From Acidobacteriaceae bacterium (GTDB taxonomy: Bacteria > Acidobacteriota > Terriglobia > Terriglobales > Acidobacteriaceae): a stretch of 64,000 bases of DNA. Shown here one piece after another: positions 27,830-37,689 of this stretch (positions are counted from its first letter, which is position 1; each line of letters starts with the position of its first letter). The DNA lies in the NCBI GenBank assembly GCA_003134855.1, contig PLCS01000007.1:567011-631010 (forward strand), written 5' to 3'. A program made the translations under genes and the position numbers. Under the pieces are notes generated by a model. The model saw only the letters and a list, made by a program, of their open reading frames with translations. It searched no databases and was not told where the DNA came from.

Positions 27830-27957
27830 GCAGCCCGTGGTGTAAGTCTGGTTTTGAAAGGGCACGACTTTAGTCGTGCCGATAAAGCCAATAGAATCCG
27901 TGGGCTTTAGCCCCTGAGGGAAGTTTTTTCGGCACGTCGGACTTTTACCACGGGCTG
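27830..27957. repeat. MITE-like intergenic palindromic element
   Basis: Terminal arms CAGCCCGTGGTGTAAGTC / GACTTTTACCACGGGCTG plus internal palindrome GGCACGACTTTAGTCGTGCC. Confidence 0.7.
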
Positions 27958-27993
27958 TTAGGGGTTAGTCCCTAGTCCCTATGTCCCTAGTCC

Positions 27994-29166
27994 CTAGATC
28001 CGCACCAGCTCCCGCTGAATCTTCCCCGTGACCCAGGCCTTGCCCGGCGCGGTCATCATATCGATCTCGCTGCGCACGCCGAACTCCGGCAGGTAAATCC
28101 CCGGCTCGACGGAGAAGCAGGTGTTGGGCAGCAAGAGCCGCTCGTCGTGGGTCTCCAAGTTGTCAAGGTTCGCGCCGGAGCCGTGGATCTCGGGGCCGAT
28201 GTTGTGGCCGGTGCGATGGGTGAAGAACTTGGCCATGCCGTCCGCGCGGATGACCTCGCGGGCCGCGTCGTCGGCCTCGAAGCCGCGGATTGCGCGATTC
28301 TCGGCAAAGGCCTGCTCGACGGCGTGGATGGCCGCGTCACGCGCCTTCACCACCGTCTCGAAGACGTGCAACTCCGTGGCCGTTGGCTCGCGTCCCACCA
28401 CGCCGGTCCAGGTAATGTCGTAATAAACGCTGCCCGGTTTATCCGCTTTGGCCCAAATGTCAATGAGAAGAAAATCGCCCGCGGCGATGGGAGAACTTCG
28501 CTCTGCCGTCGGCTCATAGTGCGAGTCGGAGCTGTTGGCGTTCACGCTGACGTTGGGGCCGTCGTCCCAAACCAGGCCTTCGTTGCGCATAGCCGAGCTC
28601 AGCCATTGCATATGGTCGAACTCGGTGTACGGGCCCGCTCCGGAGCGCACTCTGCGGCCAATCACTCGCCAGCTCTCGGCCAGAATCGCGTCGATGGCCC
28701 GCTGCGCGACGCCGTGGCTGGCGATCTGTTCTTCACTCAGGACTGCCTCAAAAACGCTGACAAGGTCAGCAGAGCTTACAATTCGTTTGCCCAGCCCGCG
28801 CAGAAACTCGACCGTGCCGGCGTCCACCATCGAGACGTACATAATGGCGTTGTTGGGCGAGTATTGCATGGCCAGTGTGCTCGCGCCCGCCAGCATCGCC
28901 TCCAGGCCGGCGGCGAGCTCCTGCCAGCTGGAGTAGAGTCCCTTGGCGCCGGGCAGAGAGTCCAGCCGGCCCTGTTCTATTCTATGGACCAGCTTGCGCG
29001 GCTCGCCCGTGGCGGGCACAAAGTAATACCAGCGGCGCGTGATGTGCGCCTTCTCGTCGAGTCCCAGGATGCGCTGGGCAATGGGGTCGCGGTGATGATG
29101 GTCGTAGAAGAGCCAGCCGTCAAAGCCGGCCTCGCGGATGGCCGCCTGAATCGCTTGAAGGTCCAT
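27994..29166 (-). CDS. M24 family metallopeptidase (Xaa-Pro aminopeptidase-like)
   Basis: MDLQAIQAAIREAGFDGWLFYDHHHRDPIAQRIL ... GDFLLIDIWAKADKPGSVYYDITWTGVVG ... HRTGHNIGPEIHGSGANLD. Confidence 0.92.
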   Translation of the reverse strand: MDLQAIQAAIREAGFDGWLFYDHHHRDPIAQRILGLDEKAHITRRWYYFVPATGEPRKLVHRIEQGRLDSLPGAKGLYSSWQELAAGLEAMLAGASTLAMQYSPNNAIMYVSMVDAGTVEFLRGLGKRIVSSADLVSVFEAVLSEEQIASHGVAQRAIDAILAESWRVIGRRVRSGAGPYTEFDHMQWLSSAMRNEGLVWDDGPNVSVNANSSDSHYEPTAERSSPIAAGDFLLIDIWAKADKPGSVYYDITWTGVVGREPTATELHVFETVVKARDAAIHAVEQAFAENRAIRGFEADDAAREVIRADGMAKFFTHRTGHNIGPEIHGSGANLDNLETHDERLLLPNTCFSVEPGIYLPEFGVRSEIDMMTAPGKAWVTGKIQRELVRI

Positions 29167-29223
29167 ACCGGCCATGATACGCGAGCAGGGGCGGATCAGA
29201 ACCATGCCGGCAACAATTGCTCC

Positions 29224-29302
29224 ATGGCTCCATGCCCCACCCTCGCCGCGTTTTTGTTTTTGCGGCTTCGGGGTCCCCAACGACAGGTCCTCGTCGTTGG
29301 GG
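29224..29302. repeat. composite intergenic repeat with two palindromic modules
   Basis: GCCCCACCCTCGCCGCGTTTTTGTTTTTGCGGC module plus perfect inverted repeat CCCCAACGAC-aggtcctc-GTCGTTGGGG. Confidence 0.75.
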
Positions 29303-29417
29303 TGAACTAGGGCGGGAAACCATGAATTCCACCCGCCGTCTGGCCAAATTTATGCCCAAAAGTCTCTGCTTCGATGCAGAGTCTTTTTCGCGCGGATGTG
29401 TACACAATTCCGCCCGA

Positions 29418-29777
29418 TCACAGCGCCGTCAGCGCCTCGGTCTGCGTGGGGAAGAGGCCGGCGTACTTGGTGATGCCCACCATCGTAAAGACTTTGGTGA
29501 AGTGCGCCGAGAGGCCGAAGGCGTAGACCTTCTGGCCGCAGTTCGAGGCCTCGATCATCATCTGGATCACCAGCGCGATGCCGCTGGAGTTGATGTAATC
29601 CACCTTGCTGAAGTCCAGCAAAACCAGCCTGGAGGTCTCCTTGGGCAGCGCCTGGTAGGTGCCCAGGACCGCATCCTTCGAGGTGCTGGCGATGTCGCCC
29701 TCGAAGCGCAGGACGGCGACCGCATGCCCGGCCGGGGAAGTGAGTTGCTCAACGCGCGCCTTGGTTTCGCTTTGCAC
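29418..29777 (-). CDS. STAS-domain anti-sigma factor antagonist (RsbV/SpoIIAA-like)
   Basis: VAVLRFEGDIASTSKDAVLGTYQALPKETSRLVLLDFSKVDYINSSGIALVIQMM. Confidence 0.93.
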   Translation of the reverse strand: MQSETKARVEQLTSPAGHAVAVLRFEGDIASTSKDAVLGTYQALPKETSRLVLLDFSKVDYINSSGIALVIQMMIEASNCGQKVYAFGLSAHFTKVFTMVGITKYAGLFPTQTEALTAL

Positions 29778-29804
29778 GATCCATCGTCTCCGTATTCTCT
29801 AGGG

Positions 29805-30278
29805 TTATTCCGCGTCCTTATCCAGCCGGATGACCAGCCGGACGTAACTGCTGTTGCCGTCGACGCCGACCACCCACTCGGCTTCGTCCACCAGCGCCTG
29901 GATGAGAAACATTCCCATGCCGCGCGGGCCTTCGTCGCCGTGCATCTTGCGGTCGATGTCGGGCTTGCTGACAAGGCCCGGCTTCCGGTTCATGCCCTTG
30001 CCATCGTCGATGACCTTAACCTCCAGCGAGTTGGCGTTGACCGAGAGCACAACACCCACGCTGAGCTTTTCGTTCAGCCGGTTGCCATGCTCGATGGCGT
30101 TGATGCAGGCCTCGGCGACGGCCGTCTTCAGGTCTTCGATGCGGTCTTCGCGGAAGCACATCAGCTTGGCCACCGCCGCCGCGGTACTCATGGCCACCTT
30201 CTCGAAGCCCATGCGCGAGGGCAGCCGTACCTCGACCATGGTGGGCTTGGATTTGGGGATGGAATTGTCTTCGCTCAT
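29805..30278 (-). CDS. anti-sigma regulatory factor, HATPase (RsbW-like)
   Basis: DLKTAVAEACINAIEHGN (N-box), VKVIDDGKGM, GPRGMGMFLIQALVDE. Confidence 0.93.
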   Translation of the reverse strand: MSEDNSIPKSKPTMVEVRLPSRMGFEKVAMSTAAAVAKLMCFREDRIEDLKTAVAEACINAIEHGNRLNEKLSVGVVLSVNANSLEVKVIDDGKGMNRKPGLVSKPDIDRKMHGDEGPRGMGMFLIQALVDEAEWVVGVDGNSSYVRLVIRLDKDAE

Positions 30279-31462
30279 GCCGGCATCTCCATCACACCCG
30301 TTTCGCGGCACAGCGCCAGTGCGGTCATGTCGTCTCCCTGCGGCCCGCCTTCGGAGAAAGCCTCGATGGCCGCCCATAATGCATCGAGAATACCATCGGC
30401 CTTTGCCGCCTGGCACCTTAAAAATTCGTCCAGAAGTCGTTCGGGACCAAACTCCTCATCCCCCTTGAAGACTTCCGTCAGCCCATCGGTATAAAACAGC
30501 AGTCGCGTTCCCGGCAAAAAATCGCAGCGCTCGCTCGCGTAGCGCATCCCCGGCAGCATTCCCAGCGGTGTGCCGGCGGCCTCAAAGAGGCGCGGCTCCG
30601 CGCCGGGCTGCGCCAGAAACCCAGGATTGTGGCCGGCGTTGACCACCTCGATCTCGCCCGCCTGTGCATGCAGCCGCAGGAAAATCGCCGTGACATAGCG
30701 GCGGCGCGCCTCTTCGCCCTCCGCCCAATGGTGCTGATTCATGCGCGCAGCCAGTTCGTCCAAGGGCGGCCCGTCGGCGGCCATCGCGCGGAAGGCCGAG
30801 CGGAAGCTGGTGGACATGATCGCCGAAGCCATTCCCTTGCCGGCCACATCGGCCACCGCCATCAGTAGGCTGCCGTCCGGCTGGGCCACAATGTCCAGGT
30901 AGTCGCCGCCCACCTCGTAGCAGGTATCGGAACGGAAGGCCAGCGAGTAGCCCGGAATCGCGGGAAGCCTCTGCGGCAAGAGCGAGCGCTGAATGGCGCG
31001 CGCCGCGTCCATATCTTGCTGCACGCGGGCAAACTCTATGTTGCGCTTGTGGTTGCGCGCGTTTTCCAGCGCCACGGCGGCCTGCAACGCCAGCCCCTCA
31101 AGGAAGTCGGTCTCGTAGATCGTCAGCGCTCGGCCGCCCGGAGACGCCACCAGCAGCTCAGCCATGAGCTGGCCGGTGCGGTCTTCCAGCGGATAAGCCA
31201 GCGCGTCCGCCGTGTCGAGGTCGTCAGCGCTCGGAGCGTCGCCATAACTCAACCCAGCCGCAGGAAAGGCCGCACCGGCCATCTCAAGCTCGCGCACCAC
31301 AATGCGCAGCACCTGCTCCAGCACCTCTTCCTCGCGAATGGTCGAATGCACCTGCCGCGAAGCCTCCAGAAGCGCCTGCAACCGCGCCACCTGCTGCTGC
31401 AACCCAATCGTATCGGCATTGCCCGTCTCGCCATGACCGGGAAGCTGAATTCCAGCCGCCAT
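30275..31462 (-). CDS. GAF + PP2C/SpoIIE-type phosphatase (RsbU-like)
   Basis: RAIQRSLLPQRLPAIPGYSLAFRSDTCYEVGGDYLDIV ... VADVAGKGMASAIMST ... LFYTDGLTEVFKGDEEFGPERL. Confidence 0.93.
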   Translation of the reverse strand: MAAGIQLPGHGETGNADTIGLQQQVARLQALLEASRQVHSTIREEEVLEQVLRIVVRELEMAGAAFPAAGLSYGDAPSADDLDTADALAYPLEDRTGQLMAELLVASPGGRALTIYETDFLEGLALQAAVALENARNHKRNIEFARVQQDMDAARAIQRSLLPQRLPAIPGYSLAFRSDTCYEVGGDYLDIVAQPDGSLLMAVADVAGKGMASAIMSTSFRSAFRAMAADGPPLDELAARMNQHHWAEGEEARRRYVTAIFLRLHAQAGEIEVVNAGHNPGFLAQPGAEPRLFEAAGTPLGMLPGMRYASERCDFLPGTRLLFYTDGLTEVFKGDEEFGPERLLDEFLRCQAAKADGILDALWAAIEAFSEGGPQGDDMTALALCRETGVMEMPA

Positions 31463-31522
31463 CGCGCCTATCCCCCGTGAAATTTCACTCTAGCATGATG
31501 AGGTCCGCGCTGGCGCAGGTTT

Positions 31523-32188
31523 TCAGCGATTGGCCAAGCAGCGAAGATCCCTTGTCTCCAGAATCCGCTTCTCATAGCCCCGCCGCGCCACAGCCAGCAC
31601 GGCCTGGCCGATCTCGCGCGTCGACAGAACCTGATTCGGCAGCGCCCGGCGGAGTAGCGGCAGCAGCGGCTTGGTGAGCTTGTACAGGACGCGATAGGCA
31701 CGCGTCTTCGATTGAATTCCATCCAGCGGCTCAATCAGCCCGGGACGAAACATGAACGCCTTGAGCGGCAGCTGCAGCAGGGCATTCTCCGTCCGGCCCT
31801 TGATGCGCGCCCACATCACGTGCCCCCGCTCCGAGCTGTCGGTTCCCGCGCAGGAGACGTAGATGAAGGTCATCCCCGGATTGAGCCGGCTGAGCGTCTC
31901 CGCCGCGGCCAGCGTGAGTCCATAGGTGATGCGCTCGTAATCGGCCTCCTTCATGCCGGCTGCCGAAACGCCGAGCGAGAAGAAGCATGCGTCGAAGCCA
32001 ACCAAATCGGTCTCCACCGCCATAAGATCGCCGACGTCAGCGCAGACAATCTCGCGCAGCTTCGTGTCGTGCACTCCGGTTGCTACGCGGCCAACGGACG
32101 CCACAACTTCCACATCCGGGGCTCGCAGGCACTCGCGCAGAACCCCTTGCCCCACCATCCCCGTCGCGCCAAAGATCAGCACTTTCAT
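31523..32188 (-). CDS. NAD(P)-binding oxidoreductase (NmrA/HTATIP2-like)
   Basis: MKVLIFGATGMVGQGVLRECL; FIYVSCAGTDSSERGHVMWARIKGRTENALLQL. Confidence 0.85.
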   Translation of the reverse strand: MKVLIFGATGMVGQGVLRECLRAPDVEVVASVGRVATGVHDTKLREIVCADVGDLMAVETDLVGFDACFFSLGVSAAGMKEADYERITYGLTLAAAETLSRLNPGMTFIYVSCAGTDSSERGHVMWARIKGRTENALLQLPLKAFMFRPGLIEPLDGIQSKTRAYRVLYKLTKPLLPLLRRALPNQVLSTREIGQAVLAVARRGYEKRILETRDLRCLANR

Positions 32189-32386
32189 CTCGTCCCTCTT
32201 CTCTGTTTGCCCATGCTGGAAGCAAGTATAGTCCCGGCTGTTTCTTCAGGAGATGAGCAGCGGTTTCACAGCTGTGTAATCCGCGGCTTTGGCTATGAAA
32301 ATTTTTACCGAGAATTCTTCAACTTCCGCCGCCTGCGGAGAGGGCTTTGGTTGCTACAGCAGGGCAGGAAAGAATAGTTTATTGAC

Positions 32387-34396
32387 ATGCGGAAGATGAA
32401 TTGCACGCGAGCCATTGCAGCGCTGATCGCGCTTTGCACAATTGAAATCTGCGCTGCGCAACAGCAGGCGGCGTTGCCGGATGTAACCATCGCGCCAAAA
32501 TCGAGTGCGGCGGTGAGCGCGCAAATCATAGACCCTGCCAGTGAGCCAGCGATTACACAGGCTGAGAAGCTGCGGCTGATCCACAGCCGGATCAAGTACG
32601 TCTTTGTACTCTTCCAGGAGAACCGTTCCTTTGATTTTTATTTTGGCAGCTATCCCGGCGCGGATGGAATCTACGCGGGAGCGGCTGGCCCCTACCAATA
32701 TCGCCAGGTGCCGGGATTCACGCAACTACTGGTGAATACCGACGGAACTCTGGGAGTGATTTCGCCCTTCCGGATTCCAACAACAATCATCGATGCAAAG
32801 GGCAGCACCGTGCCGCTCTATCCGGCGGACATAGCCTCGGTGATTCACTCGCATGTGGGCATCGCGCGCAAGATCGCGCTGGATGCAAACGGCGTGGCGC
32901 GGAACTCGGAGTATGCGTTGACCGAAGAGGGCGTGACGCTGACCAATGGCAAGCCGTCCAAGGCGCCGACGCTCGAACGCAAGCAGTTTGGTGAGCTGGT
33001 GATGGCTCATGTGGACTGCGATACCGCGCCGTTTCTCTGGCGCTACGCGGATCGCTTCACGCTCTTCGACCACTTCATGGACACGATCATCGGTCCTTCG
33101 ACGCCCAATGCTATTGCGATGATCGCGGGTCAGGGCGGCGAGACGCAGTGGATGCTGCATCCGGATGCTGCGGCCTCCGGCGGCCAGGGCAAGGGAGCGA
33201 CGGTGCCGTTGGTCTCTGATCCTCAGCCCTATTGGGGATCGCCACTGGATCGCGCGGATCGCCTGAAACAGCCGCAAGCCACGCGGCCCTTTGGAGGCGT
33301 CTCGAAGAACCTGACCTTTGCCAGTCTGCCGCTCTCCTTCATGGGCAGCGAGATCAAGAAGACCACGGCGGCCGATTATGATCCTGCGTTTGATCTGCCC
33401 GATGTGCGCGAGGACATTGAAAAAATTGCTGGTCACGGCGTGAGCGCGATCAACTGGGGATGGTATCAGCAGGGCTATGAACACGAGAACAACGACGCTC
33501 AAGGGAAGGCCTCGCACGAAGGCTACGTGGCGCATCACAATGCGCCGCAGTACTTCGGCTATGTGGCGAACAATCCGCTGGCCAGCACACATCTGCATGG
33601 GTTGAGCGAGTTCTTCGACGCGATTGCGAAAAAGCAGTTGCCGGAGTCCGGCGTCTTCTATCTGCGCGGCGGCTACGGCAACATTCGCGGATGGAAGCCG
33701 CAGGATCCGAACCCCAAGCTGGCCGCAGTCTTCAACGGCAACGACGATCATCCGGGCTACTCGGACACGCAGATCAGCGAAGGGCTGCTGGCCGAGGAGA
33801 TCAATGCGATCGCGGCGAGTCCGTATTGGAGCGAGAGCGCGATCATCATTACCTACGACGAGTCGGACGGGCTCTACGATCATGCGCAGCCACGCATCCG
33901 TTCGCGCGACGCGAATGGGCTGCCTCTGGAGCAGGGGCCGCGCATTCCGGCGATTGTGATTTCGCCTTACGCGGTGGCGCATGGCGTCTCACACGTGCCT
34001 TCGGAGCACAGCTCGATCATCAAATTTGTGGATGAGTTGTTCGGCCTGATTCCGCTCGCCGACCTGCCGGATGAGATGTGGGCCCGGCAGATTGGCGCGG
34101 ATAAATTCGGCCAGCCGAATCTCGGCCCGGCGGACGACAAGGTGGAGGGCGTGGGCGACATGAGTACGGCCTTCGATGCGCTGCGGCTGATGGGCAAGCG
34201 CGCGCCACTGAGCGCGGAGTATGCGACCATTCCCGCGGCGGAGATCACGCACTTTCCTCATGCCAACGGCGCCGGTTGCAAGCAACTGGAAATTACGCCG
34301 ACCGATTGGGCGCTTCCGAATCCTGTGCCGGCGGACTTTAACCCCCGGCCCGATACAACGCCGGGCGTACCCGCTGCGGGCGGATGGACGCCATAA
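32387..34396 (+). CDS. secreted phosphoesterase / phospholipase C-family protein
   Basis: IKYVFVLFQENRSFDFYFGSYPGADG ... FDHFMDTIIGPSTPN ... IIITYDESDGLYDHAQP. Confidence 0.9.
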   Translation: MRKMNCTRAIAALIALCTIEICAAQQQAALPDVTIAPKSSAAVSAQIIDPASEPAITQAEKLRLIHSRIKYVFVLFQENRSFDFYFGSYPGADGIYAGAAGPYQYRQVPGFTQLLVNTDGTLGVISPFRIPTTIIDAKGSTVPLYPADIASVIHSHVGIARKIALDANGVARNSEYALTEEGVTLTNGKPSKAPTLERKQFGELVMAHVDCDTAPFLWRYADRFTLFDHFMDTIIGPSTPNAIAMIAGQGGETQWMLHPDAAASGGQGKGATVPLVSDPQPYWGSPLDRADRLKQPQATRPFGGVSKNLTFASLPLSFMGSEIKKTTAADYDPAFDLPDVREDIEKIAGHGVSAINWGWYQQGYEHENNDAQGKASHEGYVAHHNAPQYFGYVANNPLASTHLHGLSEFFDAIAKKQLPESGVFYLRGGYGNIRGWKPQDPNPKLAAVFNGNDDHPGYSDTQISEGLLAEEINAIAASPYWSESAIIITYDESDGLYDHAQPRIRSRDANGLPLEQGPRIPAIVISPYAVAHGVSHVPSEHSSIIKFVDELFGLIPLADLPDEMWARQIGADKFGQPNLGPADDKVEGVGDMSTAFDALRLMGKRAPLSAEYATIPAAEITHFPHANGAGCKQLEITPTDWALPNPVPADFNPRPDTTPGVPAAGGWTP

Positions 34397-35439
34397 TGCG
34401 AGTTAAAACTTTCATCGCGGCATTGGCCATGATAGCCGTGTGTAGTGCGTTGTGTGTTGCTCAATCCTCCTCCGCAAATGAATCGACCTTGGCGCGTGTA
34501 CGCGCGGCGGGTGTGTTGCGCTGCGGCATCGATCAAGAGGAAGCCGAATACACGACCTCGGACGATCACGGCAATCGCGAGGCCTTCGACGCCGATCTCT
34601 GTCGCGCGGTAGCCGTGGCTGTGCTGGGAAAAGACGCGCTGATGCGCGTGACGCATTATCCGGATGACCGCGCCGCGAGGCAGGGACTCAACGCGGGCGA
34701 GGTGGAGATGGTGGCCACGCTCTCCGACGACTTTACTCACTTCGTGGCGACGCATCTGAGATTCACGCAGCCGGTGCTGTGGGACGGCGTTGGATTTCTT
34801 GTGCTGGCGAAAAGTCCGTCGATGCATGCGCGGCAGTTGAGCGGAAAGAAGATTTGTTTGCTTGCTGAGACCACGGTGGAAGAGAGCGTGCGCGCATGGT
34901 TTGCTCGCGAGCATCTGGAGTTTGTGGCGTTTCCCTTTCAGGAAGAAGGCGAGATGCAGGCAGCCTTCGCCACCGGTAATTGCGGCGCTCTGGCCGGCGA
35001 CCGCACACGCCTGGCTGGGACGCGCGCGGAATTGATACGTCGCGGAAAGCAGACGCATTTGCTGCCCGAAACAATTTCTCAGGATCCGCTGGCGGCATCG
35101 GTGCGTGAGGACGATCCGCAGTGGGCGGCGCTGGTGAATTGGGTGATGGAGGCACTCATCCAAGCAGAAGAGAGTGGCGTAACGCAGGCCAATGTGAATG
35201 CGATGCGCGCGCGGGCTGACAGCGACCCGGCGCTGCGCTTTCTGCTCGGCGGCTCGCGTGAGATTGGCCCAGCTCTGGGGCTCGATGACGGCTGGGTGGC
35301 GCACGTGATTGCAGCCACGGGAAACTATGGCGAGATTTACGAGCGTGATCTGGGCAGCGGCTCGGCGATGAAGCTGCCGCGCGGTGAGAACAATTTACGC
35401 GCGCATGGCGGCGCGATGAGGTCGTTGCCATTCAAGTAG
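34396..35439 (+). CDS. periplasmic amino-acid-type solute-binding protein (SBP_bac_3)
   Basis: VRAAGVLRCGIDQEEAEYTTSDDHGNREAFDADLCRAVAVAVLG; TAATG overlap with the upstream stop. Confidence 0.85.
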   Translation: MRVKTFIAALAMIAVCSALCVAQSSSANESTLARVRAAGVLRCGIDQEEAEYTTSDDHGNREAFDADLCRAVAVAVLGKDALMRVTHYPDDRAARQGLNAGEVEMVATLSDDFTHFVATHLRFTQPVLWDGVGFLVLAKSPSMHARQLSGKKICLLAETTVEESVRAWFAREHLEFVAFPFQEEGEMQAAFATGNCGALAGDRTRLAGTRAELIRRGKQTHLLPETISQDPLAASVREDDPQWAALVNWVMEALIQAEESGVTQANVNAMRARADSDPALRFLLGGSREIGPALGLDDGWVAHVIAATGNYGEIYERDLGSGSAMKLPRGENNLRAHGGAMRSLPFK

Positions 35440-35454
35440 CGAGGCGAATCATTC

Positions 35455-36393
35455 CTACTCTTCGCGCACCATCTTGAGCCGCGACAGTCCCTGGCGGGCC
35501 AGGTCTGCGATGGCGCGGGCGAGCGTGACCGATGCGTTCAGCGACTCGGGCCGCTCCAGGCGAAGATTCAGTTTTCTGGCAAATTCGCGGAAGAAAATGT
35601 CGACATCATAAAGGATTTCGACGTGATCGCAGAGAAAGCCGATGGGCTGAAGCAAGACTGTCTTTGCGCCTGATGCGGCGATCGATTCCAGCGTCTGCTC
35701 GACGCTGGGACCGATCCACGGCCCTCCGCTTGCGCCCTGGCTTTGGAATGCGAAACTCCACTGCGGAATCTCCGGTACGCTCGCGGCCACCAACTCCGCG
35801 GTGCGCCGGGCCTCGTCGGCGTAGGGGTCGGCGGGCTGGCCTTCAGAGGCCTGAATGGTGCGCGTGGGGACACTGTGCGCGGTAAAGAGGACGGGAACCG
35901 GCGCGCCGGTCTCGGCGCTGAACTTGTTCCAGGCTGGGCGGAGGCGCTCGGCAAAGGCTTCGATGAGGAGCGGATGCTCGGCCCAGCTCGCCGTGAAGTC
36001 GATGCGCAGGCCGGAAGTCTCCACTGCGCGGCGATAGAGCCCCACACTGGTGCGTGAATTCTGCGGCGCAAGGCAGACGACCGCGGCTTCTTCCACTCCG
36101 TCGGCGCGCATCCTACTGACAATGTCAGCAATGTAAGGGTACCAGTTGCGCATCGCCACATAGACCGGAACTCGCTCGCCGCTGGCGGCTAACTCAGCCT
36201 CGACGAGGCGGGATTGCTCGTGCGTGATTTCAATAAGCGGGCTGCGGCCGATGAGCGCGTAGCGGCGCTGAATCTCTTCGACGACCTCATGCGGGAGCGG
36301 CCGTCCGCCGGTCACGTTGCGCAGGTACTCGGGAATCTGCTCGATAGTCTCGGGCGTGCCGTGGGCCAATAGAAGGACGGCTTGCTTACCCAT
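35455..36393 (-). CDS. hemH: ferrochelatase
   Basis: [32 protein letters not shown] ... VPVLFTAHSVPTRTI ... VLLQPIGFLCDHVEILYDVDI. Confidence 0.93.
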   Translation of the reverse strand: MGKQAVLLLAHGTPETIEQIPEYLRNVTGGRPLPHEVVEEIQRRYALIGRSPLIEITHEQSRLVEAELAASGERVPVYVAMRNWYPYIADIVSRMRADGVEEAAVVCLAPQNSRTSVGLYRRAVETSGLRIDFTASWAEHPLLIEAFAERLRPAWNKFSAETGAPVPVLFTAHSVPTRTIQASEGQPADPYADEARRTAELVAASVPEIPQWSFAFQSQGASGGPWIGPSVEQTLESIAASGAKTVLLQPIGFLCDHVEILYDVDIFFREFARKLNLRLERPESLNASVTLARAIADLARQGLSRLKMVREE

Positions 36394-37480
36394 GTGCTTT
36401 CTCCAGCCGGAACTCGCGCACCATGCGGACGACGGCTTGAACATTCTCGACCGGCGTATTGGGCACGATGCCGTGGCCGAGATTGAAGATGTGGCCGGGA
36501 CGGCCGCCCGCTGCGCGCAGGATTTCATGGACGCGTTGCTCCAGAACTTCCAGCGGCGCAAAGAGCGTGATGGGATCGAGGTTGCCTTGCACCGCGTGGC
36601 CATGGCCGACGGCGCGCCAGCCTTCGTCGAGCGGCTGCCGCCAGTCGAGGCCAATCACATTCGCGCCGGTCGCGGCCATTTGCGTCAGCAGCCCCGCGGT
36701 CTCTACGCCAAAGTAGATCACCGGCACGCCCATCTGCTGGACGGAACGCACCAGGCGCTGCGAGGCTTCGAAGGCGTATTCGCGATAATCGGTCAGGCTG
36801 AGCGAGCCAACCCAACTGTCAAAAATTTGGATCACGTCCGCGCCGGCCTCGACCTGCAGGCGGCAATACTCCGTCAGCATCACCACGATCTTGTCCAAAA
36901 GGCTGCGCCATGCAGTGGTGTCCGTGTACATCATCTGCTTGGTGTGGATGTAATTCTTTGAGCCGCCGCCCTCGATCATATAGCTGGCCAGCGTGTAGGG
37001 CGCGCCGCAGAAGCCTATGACGCCCAAGCGATCACGGAAGTGCGCGGCGACTTTTTCGATGGCGCGCGCGACGTAAGCCAGATCGGCAGCGCGATCGGTG
37101 CGCAGCGCGCGGACATCGTCGGCGGTGCGGACGGGGTGATGGACGACCGGCCCCTCGCCGGCCTGAAACTCGAAGTCCAGGCCCATCGGCTCCAACGGCA
37201 AGAGCAGGTCGGCGAAGATAATGGCCGCGTCCACGCCCAGCTTTTCCGCGGCGGTGATGGTGACCTCGGCGGCGATCTCCGGCTGCTTGCAGATTTCCAC
37301 CAGCGTGTGGTGCTTGCGGATCTCGCGGTACTCCCGCATATAGCGTCCGGCCTGACGGAGAAACCAGACCGGCGTGCGGTCGACCGGCTGGCGCAGACAG
37401 GCGCGGAGAAAGCGGCTGCCGGCGGGGGTGTTTGCGGGGATGGTTTCGGCGGCTTTGGTGGTTGGATTAGTTGGATGCAT
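36386..37480 (-). CDS. hemE: uroporphyrinogen decarboxylase
   Basis: [29 protein letters not shown] ... [18 protein letters not shown] ... [18 protein letters not shown]. Confidence 0.98.
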   Translation of the reverse strand: MHPTNPTTKAAETIPANTPAGSRFLRACLRQPVDRTPVWFLRQAGRYMREYREIRKHHTLVEICKQPEIAAEVTITAAEKLGVDAAIIFADLLLPLEPMGLDFEFQAGEGPVVHHPVRTADDVRALRTDRAADLAYVARAIEKVAAHFRDRLGVIGFCGAPYTLASYMIEGGGSKNYIHTKQMMYTDTTAWRSLLDKIVVMLTEYCRLQVEAGADVIQIFDSWVGSLSLTDYREYAFEASQRLVRSVQQMGVPVIYFGVETAGLLTQMAATGANVIGLDWRQPLDEGWRAVGHGHAVQGNLDPITLFAPLEVLEQRVHEILRAAGGRPGHIFNLGHGIVPNTPVENVQAVVRMVREFRLEKAHG

Positions 37481-37558
37481 ACAAGTTGATTCTAGCGGGT
37501 AGAGGGACAGCATTTTTCCAATGCCCTTCAGTCGCAGTTCTTACAGATGATCGCACAC

Positions 37559-37590
37559 AAAAAAATCGGCCCCCGTTATGAGCGGGGGCC
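37559..37590 (-). terminator. Rho-independent terminator
   Basis: Minus-strand GGCCCCCG-CTCATAA-CGGGGGCC followed by GATTTTTTTG; downstream of the OmpA-family gene. Confidence 0.85.
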
Positions 37591-37689
37591 AGTTGCCTTG
37601 GTTCTCTCGTTATCGAGAGCTTGATTGGCGGCCGGACGGCTGGGGGCCGCCGGTGCGGATAGGAGCCTCGGGGGCGGGGCTGCGGGTTC

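Noticed and set aside
28147-29310. 387-aa plus-strand ORF
   Set aside because: Antisense shadow of the M24 peptidase
29217-30494. 425-aa plus-strand ORF
   Set aside because: Spans several minus-strand Rsb-type genes with clear domain motifs; shadow frame
32726-33982. 418-aa minus-strand ORF
   Set aside because: Antisense shadow of the phosphoesterase; Arg-rich, no family motifs
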